Shown in pieces: positions 43,512 through 51,213 of a stretch of DNA of 51,777 nt (its first letter is position 1; every line of letters begins with the position of its first letter). The notes beneath the pieces are model-generated. The model worked only from the letters and a program-made list of their open reading frames with translations. It did no database searches and was not told the DNA's origin. This stretch comes from Pseudomonadales bacterium. Lineage in GTDB: Bacteria; Pseudomonadota; Gammaproteobacteria; Pseudomonadales; UBA7239. Made by a program: the position numbers and the translations under genes. The DNA is taken from NCBI GenBank assembly GCA_028280345.1, contig JANQLY010000001.1, forward strand, positions 1-51,777, read 5' to 3'.

Positions 43512-44657
43512 TTATTCCTTTGGTAACTCAAGAAAGCGCGAGGCGATCAGGTTGAGTTGTACTTCTGTTGCACCCACAGCGACTCCCGCAGTCATCGCAA
43601 GGCGGTAGTTGGAATCCGCAAACGAGGCATATTCGAGAGATTCAGGGCCATAAATATCCAGCGCGAGACGACCAATCGCATTGTCACATTCGGTGCTTAA
43701 TACTCGCGCCACCTGGGTATCTGCGGTGGGCGGGCTGCCCTTGGCGCGCAGGTCAATCACCTTATAAACCAGTACGCGAGCCGCTTCACATAGTGCGCGT
43801 GCTTCGCCGAGACGATCGACGATAATCGGGTCGTCCATCAAACCGCGCTGTGTGGCGACTTCGGCAAGCTTGTCGAGAGTCACGGTGGCGCGGGCATAGC
43901 GTGCCGCCCCGATACGTTCAAACTGCAATGCAGTGTTCACCACATTCCAGCCATTATTTTCTTCACCCAGCAATACAGAGCAGGGCACTTTTACGTCGGT
44001 AAAGAATACTTCGTGGAAATAGCGATCGCCGACTACGGAGGGGATTTCACGCACTTCAATGCCTGGAGTATCCATTGGTACGAGTAACACGGAAATACCT
44101 TTGTGGCGTTTGCTTGCAGGATCGGTGCGCACGAGTAGAAAACAGTAGTTTGCGTGTTGGCAGTAGGAAGTCCAGATTTTGGAGCCATTGATAATATAGT
44201 GATCGTCGATTTTTTCGGCGCGGGTACGTAGAGAAGCGAGATCACTGCCGGCTTCGGGCTCCGAGAAGCCCTGACACCACAACACATTGCCCGAGGAAAT
44301 CAGCGGCAGGTGATGGGCTTTCTGTTCTTCCGTGCCGTATTCCATGATCGAGGGGCCGATCCAGTTGACATTCATATACTGGGAGCCGCGCGGTTCACCG
44401 ATTGCCCACATCTCTTCGCCCACGACGGCGTGGCGCCATGGGGTGGCTTGCTTACCGCCATATTCGGTGGGCCAGTGCTGGGTGAGCCAGCCCTGCTCGG
44501 CCATCTTGCCGCAGAATTCACGACTGTAGTGAGCCTGTACATCACTGCCTGGGCCGTGGGATGACATTTCTTCCCAGTTTTCCGGTAGTACCTCGTCGAG
44601 GAAGGCTTTGATTTCGGTGCGGTGTTGGCTGTCCTCGGGGGACCAATCAAATTCCAA
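43512..44657 (-). CDS. Acyl-CoA dehydrogenase, large-subunit type (2)
   Basis: A 381-aa dehydrogenase: HWPTEYGGKQATPWRHAVVGEEM, WCQGFSEPEAGSDLASLRTRA, YIINGSKIWTSYCQHANYCF and NRLDIYGPESLE. The C-terminal motif is GVAVGATEVQLN, so the canonical Glu is Gly, as in FadE26-like subunits. First gene of the five-gene catabolic operon; the duplicated promoter copy B and TetR palindrome lie upstream at 44741-44879. Its natural partner is 42526. Confidence 0.87.
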   Translation of the reverse strand: MEFDWSPEDSQHRTEIKAFLDEVLPENWEEMSSHGPGSDVQAHYSREFCGKMAEQGWLTQHWPTEYGGKQATPWRHAVVGEEMWAIGEPRGSQYMNVNWIGPSIMEYGTEEQKAHHLPLISSGNVLWCQGFSEPEAGSDLASLRTRAEKIDDHYIINGSKIWTSYCQHANYCFLLVRTDPASKRHKGISVLLVPMDTPGIEVREIPSVVGDRYFHEVFFTDVKVPCSVLLGEENNGWNVVNTALQFERIGAARYARATVTLDKLAEVATQRGLMDDPIIVDRLGEARALCEAARVLVYKVIDLRAKGSPPTADTQVARVLSTECDNAIGRLALDIYGPESLEYASFADSNYRLAMTAGVAVGATEVQLNLIASRFLELPKE

Positions 44658-44740
44658 ACCTGTTCTCCTTAATCTTTCAATTCAGTCGGTTTGTCCTGAT
44701 ACATTTGGAGCTGCTTTGTTTGCTCTTCGCCTTCGTTTTC

Positions 44741-44823
44741 GGGGGCTTTTCCAGGACATATGGCTTAAAAAAAGAATTTTAAGCCAGTGCCATAGCTTTG
44801 AAAAGGTGAAATACCGATGGCTC
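44741..44823 (-). promoter_or_regulatory. Duplicated promoter element, copy B (before the ACAD operon)
   Basis: Aligns with 39398-39478 over about 80 bp with roughly three quarters of positions identical. On the minus strand: -10 like TAAAAT, -35 like TTTTCA 17 nt upstream, and an inverted repeat TGGCTTAA / TTAAGCCA spanning the -10 (44761-44768 and 44779-44786 on the plus strand). Lies 84 nt upstream of the 44657 gene start. Confidence 0.6.
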
Positions 44824-44850
44824 GATTTTAGTCAGGGTTGGTCTGGAATA

Positions 44851-44879
44851 AAATCAAACTGGACAGTCCAGTTTGATTT
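44851..44879. promoter_or_regulatory. 29-bp perfect palindrome, probable TetR operator
   Basis: Left arm AAATCAAACTGGAC (44851-44864), centre A at 44865, right arm GTCCAGTTTGATTT (44866-44879): every position pairs. It is in the divergent region between the ACAD operon and the TetR gene, 63 nt before the regulator's start. Perfect symmetry of this length is characteristic of TetR operators. It would control both directions. Confidence 0.8.
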
Positions 44880-44941
44880 ATATAGCATGATGGCCTTTTC
44901 AGTATTTATGGACAGCGAAGTCATCAGGTGAGGGTAATCGC

Positions 44942-45610
44942 GTGGCAAGGGCAGAGACGACAAATTCGCATCAACGCAGGGGAAAACTGACAACACTGCG
45001 CCCCTCCAGTCTGAAAAAACATGAAGCGATCATCGATGCGGCGATTGAACTGCTGCCGAAGCATGGCTTTGAAAAAACCACCATGGATCGTATTGCCGAG
45101 GCGGCTGGTGTTTCCAAGCAAACGGTATACAGCCATTTTGAAAACAAGCAAGAGTTGTTTGCGGCAGCGGTTAACAAGATGGTCGATCAATATCAGTTAT
45201 CGGCTAATCACATTGATATGGACTTGCCGGTGGCAGATTTTTTACATGAATTTGCTACCCACATGGCGGAAGCGTTTATATCCGAGGAGTGCATCCAGAT
45301 TCACCGCATGCTGTTGTCTCATTTGAGCGAAGATGAAGATGACCCGTTAACCCATGCCATGTGGCAAGCGGGGCCGGAGCAGGTACAGGGGGTGCTCGCA
45401 GACTATTTCGCAAGCAAAACCGATAGCGGCGAGCTTGCGGTAGCAGAACCGGAACTTGCGGCACAACAATTCATTTATTTGCTAAAAGCTGAAGCGAATA
45501 ACCGCGCGGTATTTTGTTTGCCGAATCAACGGGCGCTTGAACAGCTCAAGCGCTATGTGCGGCTCAGTGTAGAACTGTTTCTCGCCTATTACGCGACAGA
45601 AAAGAAATAA
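44942..45610 (+). CDS. TetR-family transcriptional regulator
   Basis: A 222-aa regulator. The DNA-binding HTH (residues about 46-66) is TTMDRIAEAAGVSKQTVYSHF, the strongest TetR signature; the C-terminal region (about 85-215) is an all-helical ligand domain. GTG 44942 with GAGGG seven bases upstream is the start; no in-frame ATG precedes it. It is divergent from the ACAD operon, next to the palindrome, and 15 nt ahead of the exporter gene, so it likely represses both and itself. The ligand is likely an acyl-CoA or pathway compound. Confidence 0.92.
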   Translation: MARAETTNSHQRRGKLTTLRPSSLKKHEAIIDAAIELLPKHGFEKTTMDRIAEAAGVSKQTVYSHFENKQELFAAAVNKMVDQYQLSANHIDMDLPVADFLHEFATHMAEAFISEECIQIHRMLLSHLSEDEDDPLTHAMWQAGPEQVQGVLADYFASKTDSGELAVAEPELAAQQFIYLLKAEANNRAVFCLPNQRALEQLKRYVRLSVELFLAYYATEKK

Positions 45611-45625
45611 CAGACAGGGCAGGTT

Positions 45626-48088
45626 ATGAAAGATATCAGACGCAGGATAGAAAGTAAGTTTGGTGCTTGGGGCGCGTTTTGTACGCGTCACCCCTGGTTG
45701 GTACTGCTAAGTTATGCCGTAGTGGTGGGTGCGTTTTCGACAAACCTCAACAGATTGACCATCGATACCTCCGCGGAAAGTTTGTTGCGCCCGGATAACC
45801 CGATACGTATTGCCTACAACGAATTTCGTCACCAGTTTGGTCGCGATGAGCGGGTCTTGTTGATTATTGATACCGATAAAACGATTTACGACACCGAATT
45901 TCTTACCCGACTCAAACACCTACATGAAGACCTGGAAAACAACGCGGTCAAAGTGCAGGAAGTGGACAGTCTGTTTAATGCACGGCGTACCTATGGGGAC
46001 GGTGATCAACTCAATGTCGATGACCTGCTGGAAGAGATTCCACAAACACAGGCAGAGCTCGATACATTACGACATGTTGTCACTAACCATCCACTTTACA
46101 GAGGGCAATACATTGGCGACACCGATAAAAGTGCCTTGCTCTATATTGAAACGGATGCCTATTCCTATCCGGAGGAAAGCCAGGAAGATGTGCTCGGCGG
46201 TTTCGACGATGCGGATTTAGGGTTTGACGATGAGTTTGCTGACAGTGAAACAGCAGGTAGTGACGAGGTTAAGGAGCCGCCACCGTTTTTAACTGGTGAA
46301 GATAATACAGCTATCGTCAAATCGATTGATGAGGTTATCAGTCGCCATCAGGCAGAGAATTTTCGCATTCTTGCAGGTGGTTCGCCACATATGATGAATA
46401 CACTGATGATTACCGTGATGCGTGATATGACGGTGTTCTCAACGGCGGTGATACTGTTGATATCACTTATCCTCGGCATTCTGTTTCGTCGTTTTGTCGT
46501 GGTGTTTTTACCACTGTTGGTTTCATCACTATCAGTCATGTTAACCGTGTCGATTCTCGCCTTGCTCGGCAAGCCGTTTACGACGGTGTTACAGATTATG
46601 CCGACGTTTTTGCTTGCAGTGGGGGTGAGCAATACCGTGCATATTTTTGCGATATTCTTCCAGGCTCAGGGAAAAGGGAAAAATAAACAGGAGTCGATTG
46701 TCTACGCGCTGGAGCATTCGGGATTTGCTATCGCCATGTCAGCGTTTACAACAGCAGGAGGGTTGTTGTCGTTTACTGTGGCTGAGATTCAGCCGGTTGC
46801 AGATTTTGGTATAGCCTCGGCAATGGGGATTATTTTTGCGTTGATCTTTTCCGTGGGACTGTTGCCCGCGTTAATTACGATTTTGCCGATTAAAAACAAA
46901 CCCCTAAAAAATCCCGAAAGCAAACTGAATCAACGTTTTTTGCGCAGCTGTGGTTCACTGGCGGCACGTCGCCCTGCGCTGGTACTATCTGTGTGGGGTA
47001 TCGTGCTGGTGTCGAGTTTGATATCGGCAAGCAATATGCGTTTGAGTCATGAGCCGATTAAATGGTTAAGTGAAGACGACCCGGTGCGTATCAGTATGAA
47101 TCGTCTCAATGACGAATTCGGTGGTGGTATGTTCCTTGAGGTAATGATTGATACGGACAAACAAGGTGGCATCAAGGATCCCGAGTTATTAAGACGCATT
47201 GAACAGATTTACCAAACGGCTTATAGCTACGAGGGCAGGATACTGATTAGCAAGGCGGTTTCCATACTGGATGTGGCAAAGGAAACCCATCAGGCACTTA
47301 ACCGTAATGACGCGAGTTATTATGCAGTACCCGATAACCGGGAGTTGCTCGCACAGGAATTACTATTATTTGAAAACTCTGGCAGTGATGATCTTGAGCG
47401 TATGGTCGATAGTCAGTTTAGCAAGGCGCGTATTACATTTAGAACAACCTATGTGGACGCAGTGTATTACCCGGAGTTCCAGGAGACTTTTTATCGTGAT
47501 GTAGAAAATATTCTCGCGGACTATCCTGGTTTTGAAGGCGACGTCGTGTTTACCGGGTTTTTATCGACATCCAGTGAAACCATGCCGGCACTGATTAATA
47601 GCTTGATTCGTTCCTATTTGCTGGCGTTTTTAACCATCACACCGATAATGATGTTTATGCTTGGCTCCTGGAAGGTTGGTCTGTTAAGCATGTTGCCAAA
47701 TGTGGCGCCAATTGTGCTCGCACTCGGCTTGCTTGGTATCACGGATATTCCGCTCGATACATTTACCTTGCTGATTGGCTCAATTGCGCTTGGTCTTGCG
47801 GTGGATGATACGATTCACTTTATGCATAACTACCAGCGCTTCTATAGTGAGCATGGTGATAATGAACGGGCGATATTGCAAAGTTTGCAAACCAGTGGCC
47901 AGGCGATTTTGTTTACGAGTATTGTACTCGTGGTCTCGTTTTTGATTTACACGCTTTCGATCATTGCCGCGTTAGTGAACTTTGGTATTTTAATCGCGCT
48001 GTGTGTGGGTGTGGCGTTCCTTGCTGATGCTACATTGGCGCCTTCGCTGGTTACCCTGGTAGCAAAGAGGAAACACGCTGGCGACTAG
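45626..48088 (+). CDS. RND/MMPL-family exporter (paralogue 2)
   Basis: An 820-aa protein of the same build as 25040: two halves with long periplasmic loops and helices LPTF-type PTFLLAVGVSNTVHIFAIF and LGLAVDDTIHFMHNY. The second loop has the shared stretch QELLLFENSGSDDLER. An acidic insertion (about 188-220, GGFDDADLGFDDEF) is present in the first loop. It is expressed with TetR and next to lipid-catabolic genes, so transport of a hydrophobic substrate or product is a fair guess. Its stop lies in CTAG shared with the converging aldehyde dehydrogenase, exactly as in the first paralogue. Confidence 0.9.
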   Translation: MKDIRRRIESKFGAWGAFCTRHPWLVLLSYAVVVGAFSTNLNRLTIDTSAESLLRPDNPIRIAYNEFRHQFGRDERVLLIIDTDKTIYDTEFLTRLKHLHEDLENNAVKVQEVDSLFNARRTYGDGDQLNVDDLLEEIPQTQAELDTLRHVVTNHPLYRGQYIGDTDKSALLYIETDAYSYPEESQEDVLGGFDDADLGFDDEFADSETAGSDEVKEPPPFLTGEDNTAIVKSIDEVISRHQAENFRILAGGSPHMMNTLMITVMRDMTVFSTAVILLISLILGILFRRFVVVFLPLLVSSLSVMLTVSILALLGKPFTTVLQIMPTFLLAVGVSNTVHIFAIFFQAQGKGKNKQESIVYALEHSGFAIAMSAFTTAGGLLSFTVAEIQPVADFGIASAMGIIFALIFSVGLLPALITILPIKNKPLKNPESKLNQRFLRSCGSLAARRPALVLSVWGIVLVSSLISASNMRLSHEPIKWLSEDDPVRISMNRLNDEFGGGMFLEVMIDTDKQGGIKDPELLRRIEQIYQTAYSYEGRILISKAVSILDVAKETHQALNRNDASYYAVPDNRELLAQELLLFENSGSDDLERMVDSQFSKARITFRTTYVDAVYYPEFQETFYRDVENILADYPGFEGDVVFTGFLSTSSETMPALINSLIRSYLLAFLTITPIMMFMLGSWKVGLLSMLPNVAPIVLALGLLGITDIPLDTFTLLIGSIALGLAVDDTIHFMHNYQRFYSEHGDNERAILQSLQTSGQAILFTSIVLVVSFLIYTLSIIAALVNFGILIALCVGVAFLADATLAPSLVTLVAKRKHAGD

Positions 48089-49542
48089 TTGATGCCACCC
48101 ATGCACGCATATTTGGTTTCCATATATTCGTCGAGACCTTCAATGCCACCTTCGCGACCAATACCGGATTCTTTAATGCCGCCGAACGGTGCGAGTTCGG
48201 TGGAGAGAATGCCCTCGTTAATACCGATCATGCCGTATTCAAGTTGTTCCATCACACGCCAGATGCGTGCGTTGTTTTGTGAATAGAAATACGCGGCGAG
48301 GCCATACTCGGTATCGTTGGCCATGGCGACAGCCTGTTGTTCTGTTTCGAAGCGAAATACCGGTGCCACCGGGCCAAAGATTTCCTCTTTGGCAAATTTC
48401 ATTGCCGGCGTCACCCCGGATACAACCGTAGGTTCGAAAAAAGTCTGGCCGAGAGTGTGGCGTTTACCGCCGGTCATTACCTGTGCGCCTTTTTCTACGG
48501 CATCGCTGATCAAACCCTCTACACACTCTACGGCGGCTTCATCGATCAATGGGCCCTGATCAAAATCGCCTTCGAGGCCATTGCCGACCTTTAACGCGGC
48601 AGTGGCGGCCACGAGTTTTTCCATAAACTGATCGTAAACACCATCCTGTACGAGTACGCGATTAACACAGACACAGGTTTGTCCGGTGTTGCGATACTTC
48701 GATAACATCACACCCTTGATGGCGGCATCGATATCGGCATCGTCAAATACAATAAACGGTGCGTTACCGCCAAGCTCGAGCGATACTTTTTTCACTGTGC
48801 CTGCGCATTGTTCCATCAGTTTTTTACCCACCGGTGTTGAACCGGTGAATGACAGTTTTTTTACTAACGGGTTGCTGGTGAATTCATTGCCCACCGGCCG
48901 CGAACTGCTGGTCGTAACAAAGTTAATCACGCCAGCAGGAATGCCTGCCTCTTCGGCGAGCACGCCGAGCGCCAAAGAAGAAAGTGGTGTGAGTTGCGGC
49001 GGTTTGCAGACAACCGTGCAGCCTGCAGCCAGTGCCGGAGCCACCTTGCGGGTGATCATAGCGTTGGGAAAATTCCAGGGAGTAATCAGTGCACAGACAC
49101 CGACAGGTTCTTTAGTCACCATAAGGCGACGATCAGGAAGATGGGAGGGAATCACACGGCCATAGGCGCGCTTGCCTTCTTCAGCGAACCATTCCACATA
49201 GGCGCCGCCATAGGCGACTTCGCCGCGGGATTCTGCAATCGGTTTGCCTTGCTCGGCGGTCATCAGTTGTGCGAGATCTTCCTGATGCTCAAGCATGAGG
49301 TTAAACCAGTTGCGCAGCAGAGTTGCACGCTGTTTGGCGCTGGTTTTACGCCAGCTCAAAAATGTTTCATGCGCGACTTCAATCGCTTCCCGGGCACGTT
49401 GCTCACCGCAGTCTGCAACATTGGCAATCACTGCACCGGTCGCCGGGTTGGTCACGGCAAAAGTGTTGCTGCTTTCACCATCAACCCACTGCCCGCCAAT
49501 CCATGCTTGCTGTTTGAGTAATGCCTCGTTGCTTAATTTCAT
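48085..49542 (-). CDS. gabD: Succinate-semialdehyde dehydrogenase, GabD type
   Basis: A 485-aa aldehyde dehydrogenase matching GabD length and motifs: PWNFPNAMITRKVAPALAAG, LELGGNAPF with catalytic base E256, nucleophile C290 in GQTCVCVNR (with C292), NDTEYGLAAYFYS and the C-terminal PFGGIKESGIGREGG. The usual KPAE near K180 is KPPQ here, which may affect the coenzyme pocket. Converts succinate semialdehyde to succinate; broad-substrate semialdehyde oxidation in the catabolic pathway is also possible. ATG 49542. Confidence 0.92.
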   Translation of the reverse strand: MKLSNEALLKQQAWIGGQWVDGESSNTFAVTNPATGAVIANVADCGEQRAREAIEVAHETFLSWRKTSAKQRATLLRNWFNLMLEHQEDLAQLMTAEQGKPIAESRGEVAYGGAYVEWFAEEGKRAYGRVIPSHLPDRRLMVTKEPVGVCALITPWNFPNAMITRKVAPALAAGCTVVCKPPQLTPLSSLALGVLAEEAGIPAGVINFVTTSSSRPVGNEFTSNPLVKKLSFTGSTPVGKKLMEQCAGTVKKVSLELGGNAPFIVFDDADIDAAIKGVMLSKYRNTGQTCVCVNRVLVQDGVYDQFMEKLVAATAALKVGNGLEGDFDQGPLIDEAAVECVEGLISDAVEKGAQVMTGGKRHTLGQTFFEPTVVSGVTPAMKFAKEEIFGPVAPVFRFETEQQAVAMANDTEYGLAAYFYSQNNARIWRVMEQLEYGMIGINEGILSTELAPFGGIKESGIGREGGIEGLDEYMETKYACMGGIN

Positions 49543-49626
49543 GGTTGCGCTCCCGGAAACTCTCCGTACTGTATTTTTTTGTGTGTTTGCTGCACACTTT
49601 CGTTAAAGCAAAATCGTCGGCTACCA

Positions 49627-49643
49627 TACCGCAGTTTGCGGTA
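49627..49643. promoter_or_regulatory. 17-bp palindrome in the divergent gabD-racemase region
   Basis: TACCGCA (49627-49633), GTT, TGCGGTA (49637-49643). Symmetric and placed between two divergent genes, 84 nt before gabD's start and 87 nt before the racemase start. Looks like an operator; regulator unknown. Confidence 0.5.
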
Positions 49644-49674
49644 ACTTGCATTCTGTAGATATGCAGGCGACTTG

Positions 49675-49704
49675 TTGACGTTGGATATTATTGCCGGGTG
49701 TTAT
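49675..49704 (+). promoter_or_regulatory. Candidate promoter for the racemase
   Basis: TTGACG (49675-49680), 18-nt spacer, TGTTAT (49699-49704), 26 nt before ATG 49731. The -35 is good, the -10 is mediocre (four of six). Confidence 0.4.
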
Positions 49705-49730
49705 TAATTAAAACGTAGTGGAGAGTGGTC

Positions 49731-50882
49731 ATGGGGCCTTTACACGGCTATCGAATTATTGAACTGGCAGGGCTTGGCCCTGGCCCGTTTTGCGGCATGA
49801 TGCTTGCTGATATGGGGGCTGAGGTGATACAGATTGTACGCCCAACGCAAGATCAACAGGAAGAACGTCCGCTTAAGGTGGATCAGCGCGGACGCCGCTC
49901 GCTTGCACTGGATCTGAAAAAACCGGCAGCGGTAGAGATTGTGCTCAGATTGTGTGAAAACGCCGATGCGCTGTTTGAAGGATTTCGTCCTGGTGTGGTG
50001 GAGCGTCTCGGTCTCGGTCCCGATGTGTGTATGACACGTAATCCGAAACTTGTGTTTGGTCGAATGACGGGGTGGGGGCAGGAAGGGCCGTTGGCAGAGC
50101 GAGCGGGGCACGATATCAATTATCTGGCCTTAAGTGGCGCTTTGCACAACCTTGGGCGGCGCGGTGAAAAACCCGCTGTGCCGCTTAACTATGTGGCGGA
50201 CTACGGTGGTGGTGGCATGATGCTCGCATTTGGTTTGCTTTGTGGCATTCTTTCCGCGCAAAAAAATGGTAAGGGTCAAGTTGTTGATGCGGCAATGGTT
50301 GATGGTGTTGCGGCTTTGCAGGCGTTTCACTATCAGATGTATCACAATGGAATGTATCTTGAGCGCGGTGAACATTTTCTTGGTGGTGGGCATCACAGCT
50401 ATGATGTTTATGAGACGCGCGACGGTGAATACCTTGCCGTAGGTGCGATTGAAGCGAAGTTTTACGCACAGCTCATTGAGATACTTGAACTCGATAGCGA
50501 ACAATTTGCCCATAAATCCATCTGTGAAGAAGTTCTTGAGACAGAAGTATTGCAAGAGCTACAAGTGAAGATGACAGAAGTCTTTAAAACTCGCAGCCGT
50601 GATGAGTGGGTTGATGTCTTTGCTGAAACTGACGCTTGTGTCACACCCGTACTCAGCCTTGAAGAGGCTGCACAACATCCGCACAATGCGGCGCGACAAA
50701 CGTTTATTCGCGATGAGCAGGGTGTGTTGCAGCATGCGCCTGCGCCGCGCTTTAGTGAAACGCCCGCAGTGATGGGCAATGCCCCGCGTTATGCGGGTGA
50801 AGACCGCGATGGAATTCTGCGCGATTACGGATTTTCTGAAGATGCCATCGCGCAATATGCGCAAGCGGGTGTTTTTGGCTAA
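49731..50882 (+). CDS. Alpha-methylacyl-CoA racemase (CaiB/BaiF family)
   Basis: A 383-aa CoA-transferase-fold enzyme that epimerises 2-methylacyl-CoA (2R to 2S), so that an acyl-CoA dehydrogenase can oxidise branched side chains. The three catalytic residues of the M. tuberculosis enzyme (H126, D156, E241) are matched by H127 (RAGHDINYLAL), D157 (VADYGGGGMM) and E241 (VGAIEAKFY). ATG 49731 has GGAG seven bases upstream; a GTG at 49725 is an alternative. Its presence with heteromeric dehydrogenases supports degradation of methyl-branched, isoprenoid or steroid side chains. Transcript may run on to the terminator at 51151. Confidence 0.93.
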   Translation: MGPLHGYRIIELAGLGPGPFCGMMLADMGAEVIQIVRPTQDQQEERPLKVDQRGRRSLALDLKKPAAVEIVLRLCENADALFEGFRPGVVERLGLGPDVCMTRNPKLVFGRMTGWGQEGPLAERAGHDINYLALSGALHNLGRRGEKPAVPLNYVADYGGGGMMLAFGLLCGILSAQKNGKGQVVDAAMVDGVAALQAFHYQMYHNGMYLERGEHFLGGGHHSYDVYETRDGEYLAVGAIEAKFYAQLIEILELDSEQFAHKSICEEVLETEVLQELQVKMTEVFKTRSRDEWVDVFAETDACVTPVLSLEEAAQHPHNAARQTFIRDEQGVLQHAPAPRFSETPAVMGNAPRYAGEDRDGILRDYGFSEDAIAQYAQAGVFG

Positions 50883-51213
50883 TATTTCTTTTTTGTCGAT
50901 TATGCGCGACGATATAAGGCATTTTTCTTAAAATAATCCTTTTAAAAAGTGATGATCTCGATTAGAATTCTTTTCCAGACAAGTGCCTTATAAAAACCTT
51001 GTGCAGGTTTAAGGTTTCATTTGTTGTTTTATCGCGAGGGTCTGACAAGAACAGACAAATGAAGTTGATAAATGACAACAATAAGGTTCTTAGCAAGTTT
51101 CCGACGTATATTTTCCGCTTAAGAAGAAAGATACGTCGGAGCTTTTTTTTTCCCTCAAAGTGTGCACAATCAAACCCCTGACACGTCATTAAAACTGAAT
51201 TGATAACAGCACT
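50883..51213 (+). other. 331-nt gene-free stretch, structured leader or small-RNA candidate
   Basis: No credible protein gene lies here. AAACCTT and AAGGTTT (near 50996-51019) and GTCTG/CAGAC (near 51040-51056) can form short hairpins, followed by the terminator at 51100-51151. This could be the racemase 3' UTR, a small RNA, or an attenuating 5' leader for the acyl-CoA ligase at 51214. No promoter could be fixed with confidence. Confidence 0.45.
51100..51151 (+). terminator. Rho-independent terminator
   Basis: Arms TCCGACGTAT (51100-51109) and ATACGTCGGA (51131-51140) pair perfectly over ten bases around a 21-nt loop, then GC and nine Ts (51143-51151). Strong on the plus strand. It is 218 nt beyond the racemase stop and 62 nt before the next start. 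Confidence 0.85.

Noticed and set aside
44751..44806. Sigma-54 promoter in copy B (TGGCAC on the minus strand)
   Set aside because: The required TTGC element at the -12 position is missing and copy A lacks TGGCAC.
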